Shown here in pieces: positions 33,683 through 46,500 of a stretch of DNA of 64,000 nt. The translations under genes and the position numbers were made by a program. Under the pieces are notes generated by a model, which was not told the origin of the DNA, did not search any database, and saw only the letters and a program-made list of their open reading frames with translations. Source of the DNA: Hyperoplus lanceolatus (taxonomy: Eukaryota; Chordata; Actinopteri; Uranoscopiformes; Ammodytidae); assembly GCA_026929865.2 (NCBI GenBank), contig CM049416.1:14039501-14103500 (forward strand), given 5' to 3'. The first letter of the stretch is position 1, and every line of letters begins with the position of its first letter.

Positions 33683-35645
33683 TTTATTGACAGTACTCCA
33701 ACACAACATTCACACATGTCTATTGTACAACAATTGTAGTGGTCACCTTTCAGAATTATTTCCCAAAGTTTATAAAAAAAAGCACGTAATGAAATCATGC
33801 ACAAAGTAGTTTGTTAGGCAGAACAAAAGTAAAGGGCAAAGAAGTGCAGGCGGGGGTCTCAACTAACCTCATTTGTCCTTCTGATCACACTTTGTTCATA
33901 ATGCAACATTATTTGGCAGCAGTTGAATACATTAAGTAAACACCTGTATTGACATGTGAGTGATTAATACCCCAGAAGGCTTAACATTCTGCATCCTGTC
34001 CTGAAGTCCATTATGTCTGGCCATAAGCAGGAACAATGCACAGCTTGAGCATCCTTGAAACAGGATACAAAAATTTGTAATTTTGTTTGTATTACCACTT
34101 ACATGAATGATTCTAATGTAATGGCTTGTTGAAAGTGGTTAAATGTTAACTTACTTAAACACAATTTTCAACTTAAAATCGTTGTCTAAACATGCAAAGA
34201 TCTTATACTGCCTGTATTTGTGAAATTTCATTTGAACATTTGAAAAAGGCACTGCAGCATTAACAAATGTTTGTATACGCTTGCTACTAAAGCAACCCCT
34301 TGTGCAAAAGCATTGTCAATGGCATCAGCAAATGGGGAGTAAAGGTCTGAACAGAACTAAGTCTTTATTTGAATAAAAGCATTTTAAAATTAATGTTTTA
34401 AAGAGCACCAAATTCACAGTGATGTGTTGTATGGTTTGGTTTACAAGTGAGAGCTGCAAGCAAACATATAGAAATTAAATCATTTTGAAAGATACCCAAC
34501 TTCCTTTGACTTTTTTTTCGTACACATCCAGACTAGGCTTTAACATAATGCATAATGGAAAACAACAAGGGCTCAGAAACAGGCAAACCCAGCATTGAAC
34601 CTTTTCTTCACACACTAATTAAGAGCATACAGTGTTTCTGCAGGTTTTAGATCATTTTGGAACAAATTAGATGGCCATTTTTAAGGCATGTGTTAAAAAT
34701 GTTATGTTTTACCCATACTTCCAGGCAGATACTGCTTTCCATTCAAAAACAGCTCGTTAAGACCCCCACAGTGAACACCATGTCCACATTTTTATGTCTG
34801 AGTTACGTAAGGAAAACATAACATCAACAATAAAAACACGAGTATCAGTGTGATCGACCATGTAACTAAAGCAAGTTTCAAGCTTCTGGAAGTTGGTTTT
34901 CACACCATAAAGTATTGAAAACTTAAATATAAAGGCTCCCTGGAAGAATTTCAAAAACATAAAAACAAATCTAAAGAGATTTGAATTAAATTGGCTAAAA
35001 TGTGCAAAAACACTGGCATGGTCCTTTTAGCATAGCTGCAGTCCGACACCTTTCAGACTGAAAAAATTACTTTGCTTATAGGATCCATAAAAAAAAAGTT
35101 AATGTCCACAAATATTCAAGACAAAGTGTGCAAACAGCAATATCAGATGATGAGAATACCCCCTGAAAATCTTGATTTAGTCTTTCAAATAAATACACAT
35201 GCATTCTTTCTTTGCACAGAAATGTTAAAAGTACTGGAGAAAGTGGATTTAAAAAGAAAATTGGCAGAGGACAGTCTTTGAAAACTTTGAGATGTCAAAA
35301 TAAGGTATTTCCAGTTCGGAGGATGAGAAGCAGGAAATCGTACACAAAGGCATCATGTAAGCAACTGTGTTGGTGGTGGTGGTGGTGGTGGTGGGGGAGT
35401 TGAGTAAAATCCATAAAACATTCCACGTGTATTTTTCTTTGTCATCACTGAAAGAAAATAAGACTAACTAACGAAAAAAGGCATCCCATTGTTTTTGGTC
35501 TTAAGGCGGGGCTACGTTAGGCAGGGGGATGTGGGAGGGCATTTTCCAGAGAGTTTAGCCGTGAATTAATTTCTGTGCTATTTCGTCTCCTCCCGGTACT
35601 GCGCATCCCCATCCCCATCAATTTGTCCATCCTCCACCAAGCGGC
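33683..35645 (-). other. klhdc10: klhdc10 3' UTR
   Basis: Non-coding on both strands. Minus-strand AATAAA signals lie at 33683-33688 and 34364-34369, and a (GGT)n run at 35371-35393. A plus-strand AATAAA (34372-34377) sits three bases from the second one. The 3' ends of cax and klhdc10 therefore probably overlap. Confidence 0.5.
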
Positions 35646-37186
35646 CTATTTCAAGCGTTCAATGAGTTCCTGTGTGAGGCCCAGGTTGAGCAGCTGCATT
35701 GTGGGAAGTGTAGTCAGATGAGGAAAGGCCTTGAGGAGCTTCTCCCAGCATAGCTCCAGCAGGCTGGGCACTCCCAGCCAGATCTTAAACAGAGAGCCAG
35801 TTCTCTTGTTCTCTTGGATGTTCACCACGCCACCATGGATGTACATGCAGCCAGCCTAGGGACAGAGAGAAGGGGAGGAGAGACAGAAACATGTTAATTA
35901 TATGCAGTGCAGTTTAATATGCAAATTAGCTGGGGCTTACACTGTGACTGACCAATTATTTTCCAATTTTAATTTAATTCCCAGCCTGCAACATGTGTTG
36001 CCATGTTATAGTAAATAATTATAATGAATTAAGTAACATGCAACCAAACAGCTACAATGTGCATTTCAAAAGTACCCTTTTTAGTTAATTAAATTTAATA
36101 AAAATCAGGCCGCGCAGACCTCTCAATCAAATGTATATTAGTAGAGTGGCTAGAAAGAGTTTTGTTTTTACTAACTGGGGTGACAGCTGCACAGTGGAAG
36201 TAGGCAGGCTCAGGCATCAATGCTGGTAGTTTACTCCACTGGAAAGTATGCAGGTTGATCTTCCACAGGTCAGCTAATATTATTTCCCCGTTGTAGCCTC
36301 CACAGATAAATACATCTACAACAGAGAAAAATCAAGGTTTAAACAAATGATGTCAGGATAATAGATGTATGATTTTTACCAGATACCATTGGTTGGCTGG
36401 TACAACATTATCGAAAAAAATCCGTACCATTTCGAATTTGTACACAGCTATGGCATCTCCTAGGCGCAGGATACCCTGTCAGCAAAAACAACAGGCATTA
36501 TAGAAAAGATTGTGAAGAGAAACCAAACATGCTTAGTTAATGATGAGGTGCAGACTACAGACCTATTTTGTCATGAGGTTTAGTTGTAATCTCCTCCCAA
36601 GAATTGGTCTCCAGATTGTAAGCATGTATCTATTAAAAAGACACAACGTTTACTGCGAGTCTAATGTGTGGGTGTTTGGTGCAGTGATGAAGATCCTCAT
36701 ATTGGTAAAATATGTTGGCCACTGATGACAGTCTGATAGCTGAAATAACTATTGTGGCACATTTTTTATGTGAACATTGACTGCACTAATGTAAGCAAAT
36801 ACAAAAAAAAAAAAACATCTTATATTCGGAAATAATACAGAGTACCCTACTGCCCCTAATAAAGTATACATAATGCTATCATTTTGGGTATGTGTGGAGA
36901 TCATTTTTTCACTTTACTATATTTGTAAAATATCTGTAGAAAATTCTCTTCTCTTAAAAATGTTTTCATATTACTCGGCAAACTACAAGGTGTGCTTCAG
37001 CTGACATACAACTTTAAGTTATTCAAATTTATTAGAGAACCATTTTGAATTTTAAATGATGGCTGATGTGTTGAGTGTACTCTTAGTCGTGTAGTACCTT
37101 GTCCAGAGGGTAAGATGTCCAGGACGTGCCTCCTCCCAGAATGTAGATCCTCTGTCCGTCATGTGCTATTTCATGTCTGTACCTGT

Positions 37187-37221
<35 letters not shown>

Positions 37222-40204
37222 GCACGCGCACGCACACGCACACGCACACGCACACGTCAAGGAATTTTGTCTATGCTGAAAAGAAGCACCACCATCTTGG
37301 TTTTGAAGCTGTAGCATGTGTCGTTGTCATAAAGGCGTACCGTTCTTCAGGCAGGTCATCAGGAGGGTTGTTGGGCTTGAGGTGGATCCACTCCCTAGTG
37401 GTCAGGTCCAGCCTGTGTAGATCTGTGCTGTAGATGTAACCTGTTGTCCCTCCAAACACGTACAGGAAGCCATTAATAATAACCATTGCCTGAAGGAAAA
37501 AAAATAAAGAAAGAATTCATCCTAGTAAGAAGCAGTTCTTGGAATATCTAAGTTTAAGACTGTGTGTGTCAGCTGGATATGGTTCTCTACAATATTTAAA
37601 ATCCCAGAATTAAATTTGGCAGTGGAATGACAGAGTGGTTGATGAGGCTACCTGTCCATAGATTCTGTTGGGCTTCTTCCCCCGACAGTTGAGCAGTGAC
37701 CATCGCTTGTACTTCACGTTACAAACATGGACGTCGTTTCCATTATTTTCACCAAAGGGGATCCCGGTGCCGCCAAACACCAGCAGGTTGTTGCCGTGCA
37801 AAACAGCTGAAGAAGCACAGCGACACCACAATCAATTTACATTCACATATTTAAATATTGTGTACTAAATATTATTAAGTTCAAGTGCGATTAAGTATCA
37901 AAATGTTCAAAACTATTTAGATATGTTTCACCTGACATAGACGCCAGCTCTGTGGGCATATAGCCCTCGGTTCGAATCTGCTGCCAGCAGCCTGTGGCAA
38001 AGTGGTACCTCCAAAGCTCTCTGAACAGAGGGTAGTCTTCATTCTCCGAGCCTCCGGACTCATCGTAGTCGGGGTTGTACCCTCCAAACACATACAGGTT
38101 AGTGTTGTCAGCAACACAGCGATGCCCACTGCGGGCAGGGGGAGTACGAAGACCTGGAGAGGAAAGAACAAAGTTCTTTTCAAATGGCACACTAAGGCTA
38201 AGACACAAACAAACACATTTACAACACTGTGCCGTTCTAAATCTAAAGTTTCCCAACATGGCTGTGAAATAAGCCCCAGGATATCCTAGCTGTGAGGAGT
38301 TATCTTCGACACAAGGTGTTCTAGTTAGAAGAATAAAAAGAGAGGTCTAACATGTTGCTCGGACAGCACGTGTCCAACTTTGACAGCTCTAGAATCAAGA
38401 GCTTAACCAGTGGCACTGCGCTGGTGAAGGATACATTTCTCTGCAACCGCATTTCTTTGTCCATTGTGTTGACGCCCAGTGAAATTGATATGGAATACAA
38501 CTGCTTCAAGGCAATAAACTGTAAAAACCTTAAATTATACTGAAGGAACAGGCATCATTATGCTGTATACAGCCTATATATGGTGCGCTGCAGTCCACAC
38601 AGAAAGGCACTCACACTAAAGCTGTGGGAGAACAATTATGTTACATGATCAAGCACTGTATTAATATTTCATAATAAATAGTGTTGTAGCAGTTAAAATG
38701 TAGAATCGAAGTGTTACCTGCAAGGCTCAAAGCTTCACTTTATAAAGCCTCCTATGCAAACATCAGGAAACAAAACATCACCATTTGAAATAGAGATGCT
38801 TTGGCCCTTGGGGTTTAAAAAGTTACTATAAGCGGAAGCATGATGTCAGAATACAGAGCACATCAAGCCAAATCAAATTCTGTACTTCTGTTCAACGTAC
38901 TAAGAATAGCACTAAGGCCTACCCATCTCTCCACACTGGTGTTTCAGCCAACCAATGCTTTTTTTTTTTAATAATGAGGAGACAAACATCCACACTGAAA
39001 TAAACCTAATGCCAGTTAGTTCAGAATCTTAGTGGACCATAATTCACTGGCACAGGCTTGTCCAGGTGCTTCCATCATTCATTTGTATTCCTTCAGTAGA
39101 TGCATTTGTCCAAAATACTTTGAAAAATGGCATACAAACTGAAGAGGAAGATACATGTTATCAGCTAAACATGATCACAACTTGAAAGAGCAGCCCTTCC
39201 AAATTAACAGCTACTAATGTGTCAAGAAAAAAGAATGACTACTACATGCTTGAAATTATAATCTTTTTCACTTCTGACACGTGAGACATGCACAAACTTC
39301 TACCAACATGCCTGGAACATGATGTGATTGGTCTTAAGAGTGACTATTGTGATAAGGCTGAGTTGATTTTGAACTCTGAAATCTTAAATAAAGAACTAAA
39401 GTATCACAGAAAAGGTTAAATAAATTCCTTAAGCAGTTTTCTATATTAAATATCAGTCATCGGACATTTTTTGTAGCTGCATGTCCATATCAGCAAAAAA
39501 GACTGTAAGTCGACACTGTATGATACATAGCTGGGCCCCAGGTGTGCATGACTTTAGCTAGACTGAATCTGTGTGACACACAAAACAGAATCAGGACCGT
39601 CACTGAATATTTAACACAGCACTGCAATCCAATACTAACATCTAAATAAGAAACGTTTTAAAATAGAAGAGGAATCAATCAATCCTTCTTGGCTTTGTCT
39701 TCACACATGATGGAGCATCGCAATATATTTTGTCTACAGAGTACCACGTTCTGCGAATAATGGTTACCAATTACTCATCCTTTAATGAGCTTATCATTTT
39801 AATTTACAAGAACGTGGTGCAGTTAACAGCACTGAGAAGCATAGTTTCCCCATGTTAGAAATGGAAAATATATCTGATTCGATTGCTAGCAAGCTGTCAA
39901 AAGATAAACAAGCAGATGTTGCTAGCTTGAACCTCACACGACTTAGCAATGTCACCAGTAAGGGCAGGGCAATGTTTAAACCGTTAACCTCAAAAGCTGA
40001 CACTGTATGTGGGGCAGCTGATCTGGGTCCAGCAGTGTTTATTATACTGGTGAAATGTGCCGACTTGAAGTTAAAAGCTGTCGTTAGCATTGCAGCTAAT
40101 GTTGTTGACCGACCTGCTAACGTCTCGTCGCGCGGCGGCCTGCATGCCAGTTTCTCGAATTTATTCAGCAGGTCCAGACTGCGAGTGCCTTCAGCTTCCG
40201 ACAT
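35646..40204 (-). CDS. klhdc10: Kelch domain-containing protein 10
   Basis: Nine coding exons on the minus strand, in order: 40114-40204, 37932-38153, 37652-37806, 37341-37489, 37098-37182, 36563-36629, 36428-36475, 36176-36315, 35646-35855. Total 1167 nt, 388 codons plus stop. Kelch blades run from PPARSGHRCVADNTNLYVFG (exon 2) through NNLLVFGGTGIPFG, FLYVFGGTTGYIYSTDLHRL, QRIYILGGGTSW, RRCHSCVQI and DVFICGGYNGEIIL. The C-terminus (SLLELCWEKLLKAFPHL, LGLTQELIERLK) holds the BC/CUL2-box-like region. KLHDC10 is a substrate receptor of CUL2-Elongin B/C ubiquitin ligases that recognises C-terminal degrons, including alanine-tailed stalled nascent chains. The N-terminal part is about 50 residues shorter than human (about 442 aa): a Gly-rich stretch and a basic segment have no counterpart I could find. 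It diverges from zc3hc1. Confidence 0.93.
37182..37257. repeat. (CA)n with CACG variants in klhdc10 intron 4
   Basis: About 37 dinucleotides, directly abutting the acceptor of klhdc10 exon 5 (37182) on the minus strand as a TG/CG run. Confidence 0.9.
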
Positions 40205-41272
40205 CGTGTCCCCGTTAGAATCCAGTCCCGGAGAACGTCACATTGACTAAAAACAACATTTGCTTTAACGCTGATAAAACATTATAACTCACTCAACATC
40301 TCAGTCACTCTGAAGCCATTTACAAATGTTAACCCCGGCCGTGAGACTCCTCGACCAATCAGAGGGCTTGTTATTAGGAAGTTGCGTCATTACAGATGGG
40401 CGGGACTGCGCGTGCTTACAAAACATCAACAGTGGGGGCCGGGGCCCATGGTGCCAGCCAGGAACCCATAGGTCCATGTGGTAGGGACCCGGAGGCGCTA
40501 GAAATTAATGGGTTAATGTGGATATCGCTGCTGGCAAAATGTCAGTGTGATGGAAAAATTATTTCCTGTGGTTTTTTCCAGTCTATTTGAATTATCCCCA
40601 TTGTTTACTGTCTTGTGACACGTTGTCTTTCTGAATGGTTGATAAGTGAAAACAGTGAAGTCCTGAACCCTGAACGGTGACTGATTTCCTTATCTGTCAC
40701 GTGTTTCCACCTTGTGAGGTGATGTTATTAGTAAATGAACTAATTGATTAAACCCCAGTATAAATATTCTGGCTGGCAAACCGAATGTTGTCAATCTCTT
40801 AAACCAACTTTAGGTGAAGTAGTTGACCCTGCTCTGCTGAACAGTTTTGTTTTTGACTCTGTTTGTTTTATCCTTTTTATTAAAATACTTAAAACTCAGT
40901 TGAGTTTTGGTTCTTTTTCTTACAAGGTTTTGGATATATCAAATTTCCATAACAGTCAGTAGCCATATAGTTAGATTATGGTTAATGTGGGAGAATTATG
41001 GTTATTTATATTTTTCAGAAAGAAGATACGTAGGATATTACATGTATTAATTCTACTGGCAAAATGTCACATTCATTAATGTAAATTTAGTAGTAAAAAA
41101 AAATGTATTTGTCCTTTGGCTGAACTATATAAAACTCCATTAACAAAAAGACTAAAAAACTCCAACATATGGACTTCTTTGAATATCCTTATGCAATGTA
41201 GGACTACACCTGGCTGTCATTCTTATAAATTTATATATTGTATACTGTCATATACATCTATATCCAACGTGG
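40205..41272. promoter_or_regulatory. klhdc10 promoter side of the divergent spacer
   Basis: GC-richer sequence immediately upstream of klhdc10 (40205-40460) likely holds its promoter; the rest is AT-rich and featureless. No coding segment was recognised. Confidence 0.4.
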
Positions 41273-41374
<102 letters not shown>

Positions 41375-41569
41375 CATCAATTAAATGTGTTTTATTTTGT
41401 TCTATAGATTTTATAATTTTTCATTGTGTTTTAGATCTGATCAAATGTGTAATTCTGTTGAAAACTATAAATACTTTTATACTTTTATCAATTCATTTAG
41501 GACTAAAAACATGATAGTGTGAGAAACAATTTAGAATGATGAATGTAAAATTTTTAATAGCCATACATA

Positions 41570-42748
41570 CAGTTTTTCTCAGTCGCTTTGGTGCTTTTCT
41601 CACATCACTATTAACATTTGCACAGCAGTCAGTGCATTTCTCAAAACAATTAGTGCAATACGTCTCTTGCTCAAAATGGATAGTCTATTCCTCAAAAGCA
41701 AGTATTCATGTCAATGAAACTGCCAGTGTCATCAAAATGAGAAGTCTTGACACCATCGTTTATGAACAAGATAGTCAAATGGCTTTGTCATGTTTTCCTT
41801 ATGACAGTTTATTCTCTCAGTGTTTTCCAATGCAAAAAAAGGTCAGAACTTGGTGACACTACCTGAAAATGCTCAAGACAGCACTATACACTACTTGTAC
41901 AGCCATTTGAAAACTACAGTAAAGTTACACATTGCTGTAGTTAGGGGAGTAAGTGAGTACAAGACACTGAATACGTTTCACATTTTCACTGTATATGCTC
42001 TTTGCAATTCTACAGCATTGTGCAAAAGAAAAATAGACTTCAGTCACTTATTTAGAACAAACATAAAAAAACACCCTTTGGTCCACAATTGTAGCCCTAA
42101 TTTCATTATAATCTGCCTATGCATTTGGCCTCTTCTCCCTCTTCCCCTGTTTTGTCCCCTTCCCCTTCCTCCCCGCATCCTCAATCCTCTTCCACGATGC
42201 CGACCTTCCATTTCTGTGTCACAGAATTGTAGAAATACACACTATGTCCTGCTCGGTTCATATATGCTTGCCAAGTGAGGGTTCATGGGATTCATCCCTG
42301 AGTGACGGTGAACAAGTGGCTAATACTTCACACACCTCCTCGTGAGTGAAAGCTGTTGTTCAATTTAGGAGACATTTCCAGTAAAAAATGATAAAGAAAG
42401 GTATAAAATTTGCTTGACAGAATTTGATAACTAGTTCAACAATTGTTTATGTAATGACTCAAGCAATGAAATGAAGACTATTAGTTTTATTGGGAACGAC
42501 TATTCAGCATCCATAAGTATAGTTAATTTTGACTGACATGACATAAGCAAATGACAATGTTATAAAACAGCAGAGAATTGTATGAAAGCAACTGATACAT
42601 GTCCAAAAGCATTTGCAATTTGTTCAGAGGAAGGAGAAATTGCTACCATGATGTGCTCAAATGACTAAATGTTGCGGAGGTTGAACTAATAGTTATGAGA
42701 ATTTTCATTCTGATCTGAGAAAAGCACCAAAGCAACTGAGAAAAACTG
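41570..42748. mobile_element. Mariner-type non-autonomous element
   Basis: Begins CAGTTTTTCTCAGTCGCTTT and ends with its near-perfect complement (AAAGCAACTGAGAAAAACTG), flanked by TA on both sides. Length 1179 bp. The TIRs extend at least 35 bp. No transposase frame recognised in the interior. Confidence 0.82.
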
Positions 42749-43592
42749 TAATGAAAAATAGTCATGCAATTATTCAACATGGGCTTGGTTTGCTGACTAA
42801 AACAGCACTGTATTGCTGACACTGTATACTCATGTTGCACCAAACAAATTATGAATAAGGCTATATACCCTACTATCTATTACATTCACATTGCACAGGG
42901 GGTTGGAAAAATTGTACCTTGCCCAGGGGCCCCTTACAGGGAAGAACTGGTCCTGCCTGGTATTTACTCCAGTATTCAACTTTTTAAAGGGGGTGAACAA
43001 ATGCTGCCATCAATACATTCCAAAAGGATAAGGAGAGATAACGTTATTCATACCCATTTTGCTGCAAGATGATTACATTATGGCACCCAATTATTAAACA
43101 AACTGTCTGTTATATTAAAACAATACAAATTGAAACATGCTCCATCAAGATTAGAAATAAAAAAGTAGCCTACTCAGTGTTCCACCAATCAGAAAAAGGG
43201 TTAAGCAGGGGACACGGGAGAGTGGAGGGACTGTGGGATTATGCGACTGAGCAGGTGATCAAACATTGACTTTCACTTGTGATGTAATGTTTTCACATTG
43301 AGGTACTAATACTTTTTTGTTATTAGGGTCTGAATAAAAGAACTGATGTATTTCATCTCCCTGCTAAACAATATATATCAATGCGCATACAAATAAAAAG
43401 TTATTTTTCAGCTTCAGTCTCTAGGCCTACTAGGATAAATGTGTTCTGTCATCTCTCTATCACACCTTCGAAATTCCATGGAGGTTGACAGATGCCAGGG
43501 TGGTTCGGATTGCGCGATTGCTCAGGGCCGTGTTGTGTAAGCGGAACCATTAGTTTGAGGGTTTTATTTTCCGGGGAACTTCAGAGCCGATC
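42749..43592 (+). promoter_or_regulatory. Upstream region of zc3hc1
   Basis: Mostly AT-rich, with a GC-richer segment at 43440-43592 that probably contains the zc3hc1 promoter and leader. No specific site recognised. Confidence 0.35.
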
Positions 43593-46500
43593 ATGGCGAC
43601 TCTCGGCAGCAGTCGTGGGGATCGTCTCGGCAACTCGAATCATCAAAAGTCTTCTTTTGCATCTCCGGAGAAAGTTCGTGAACTTCTCAGTGGTGGGGTG
43701 TCATCACCAGACATCGGATCCAACAGGTGCATTTTTTTTAACGATCGCGTGCCATTTGTTTAATACAGGAGGCGAGAGAGAAGTTCTCATTAGCTAGTTT
43801 GGTTAGCCGCTTAGCTCGGCGGCTCTGCTATAATAGCCACCTGCTCTCGGCGTGATTTGAAAAGGGGACATGATGTCTCCACACAGATGTGGGAGCTAAG
43901 TAGGCCAGAAACGACAGTTTGCACAGCACTGGCATTTCTTACGCTTATTATTTAGTCCATCTACTACCGGTCAGTTTTGCTTTGGTAGCCGTGCTATCGC
44001 CCCCGTGCATGGCTACAGATAAGGGGGTGTGGACCCAAAGTGTTCTTGCAACATAGCACTTTTTCATTTCTGGAGCATTTTCTGCTCAGCCACCGAGGCC
44101 AAGTTAAATACATAAAGTTGTGACTTTCCTCCGTGCATTAATACAGCAAACACATTTTGTAAGCAGCTTTGGAAAAAAGGAGACACCTTCTATTGTTTTA
44201 TCCTTAGTACGCAAGTTTGATACAGTTGAACATATTTTCAAGTTTGCTTTAGTTTTCTAAAATGTTCCCCATCCCCAACAACGTATTTTTTTCAAATTTG
44301 TTTGGAGAAATTAGCCAAGCATAGTTCAACATGTTCTTTATTTTACATAATGATCAATTGTATGTTTTCCCTTTTTGTGTGCATTTCAGAGGACAAGGAA
44401 ATGGGAAAGTTCTGGAAGTGGAAAGCAATTCTCAAGCACCTTGCGAGGCAACGAACAAAGAGGCCTTTTTCTCAAGAGTGGAATCATATTCAATATCCAT
44501 TTTCTCATTTGATCCCAGCATGACACAACTGGGGGTCATTTTAAAGTACACAAGCATGACACTAATAACGGAGCTAATTTGTATAATGTTTTTGATAGTT
44601 CACGTACTGTATGTTGCAACTTAAATGCCCCGTTTGAAAAATGCATAGTAATCTACTGTCTGTCCAGGTAATAATAAATGTGACAATGTTTGTTTTGAGT
44701 CTTGGGTGACATTTTCCTTAGTGTGGCACTGTTTGAAATGGGCAGGCAAACCACGTGTCCTGTCCCCTCTGATGTGCGCCAGATATGGCTGGATCAACAT
44801 TGGCTGTGATATGCTCAAGTGCTCCAGCTGCCAGGCTTTCCTCTGTGCAACACTACAACCAACTTTAGACTACGAAAAATGTGAGTTATAACTTCAAGCA
44901 TCAGACAAAGACAATGCCAAATCCCAGGCAGGCACACTTTATTTTGGCAAGGATACAATTTTGTTGCCAGTCTGCCAAAAACAAAAGGTCAAGCAAATCT
45001 CCTCCTTTTCTCTTAATAGATGAAGCCCGCATTGCAGAGATATCGAGGCAGCTTCAGACGCAGCATGAGAAGTTTTGCCCCTGGCCTGACTTTCCATGCC
45101 CTGGTAGGCGCAAGCATTTTGTATTGCATGTATATATTAAGAATGATTAAATCATTTCAACCGATTCCCCCCCCCCCCCCCCTCCCCCCATGATGTTGAA
45201 GGTGAATGTTGATGTCATTTCAGAGCGGTTCTGGCTGGTTCCAGCCTGTGAACCATCAGTACTTCTCACTGCCTTCTTAGAGCGCTTCCAGAGCGCCTGT
45301 CTCCTGGCACAGCAGCTGCCAGCCATGAAGCCAGATCAGATAAAGTCCATGGTGAGGCAGAAGACCAGTACTAACTTTTTTTGAATACTGAAAAAAAAAG
45401 GAAACCCTTTGTTAACATAGTGAACATTTTGCAAATTACTGGAAGGTCTTAAAAGAACACTTCCAATGGATTATAGAAAGAATAATTGGTTTTATTATAT
45501 GAAAATGTTTCTGCCTAAATGTAAATAAAAACGTTTTTTTAGTTGTGCATACTGTATGTAATCCATGCATATCCACTTTTTCCTTACAGTCACTGACAGA
45601 GGATGTTGTCAGTGTTGTACTGCAGCTAATCGAGGAAGAACAAAAAAGAAAGGCAGGGGCTCCATGTTCTGAACCTCTGGCTGTCCAGGTGGCTGCATGC
45701 ATTGTTTCTCTCTGTGGCTGGGCTGCAAGGTGAGTTTGAGCTTTCTCTTCTGCTGTGCTTGGCTCCTCACTTGAAATGTTTTAATGTTAAATCTTCTAGT
45801 ACACACAAAATTGCCATTTCCCTTTAACTAGAGTAAGTACACCGAGAAGCTAATTTCCAATGTGACAATAATCCTTGATAATGTACTCGGTTGCATGAAA
45901 TATAAGGGATGTACCTTATACAACTCAGAGCAACATGGAATAACATTTGCTGGTACCTCTACCCGATCAATATGTCTGAGCCATGGAATTTCTCTCATCT
46001 TAGCCCCGCTCTGAAGGCCATGAACTTGCCCATCCTCACCTGTTCCTACTGTATGCGCAAGGTGGGCTTGTGGAACTTCTACCAGATAGAGGGAACGCTG
46101 GGCGATGGAGATGTCTTTCCAAACACTGTAGGCATCAGCACCTCTTCTCCAGCAACAGCTCCTGCCACGCCAGTCATGCACAAGGGCCAGGGGGACCAGT
46201 CCGCTGTTGCTGCTGCTACTGCCTCTGCATCATCCAGCCCTGCTACAACTCCAGGTCGCATGAAGCTGAGGAGCCAGGACACAAGCCGCTCTGACCAGGT
46301 ACGCTTTAGACAGGAAAAGTTTGACCACCTAAATGAGCAAGGCTTCAAGCTATAGTGTGTAACTATAGGTTGCCCCCATGAGGAATTTTGATTAATTACA
46401 ACACTGTCGGCACATCCACATGAGGTTAAGGCTTCTGTGATCGTGCATGGATTTTTATACCAACTGCTGTACATTAAGGTTTTTTTCTTAGCAGTAGAAT

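Noticed and set aside
39794-40250. ORFs of about 130 codons on both strands at klhdc10 exon 1
   Set aside because: Only the first 30 codons on the minus strand are exon 1; the rest runs into the intron after a consensus donor at 40113. The plus-strand frame is its shadow.
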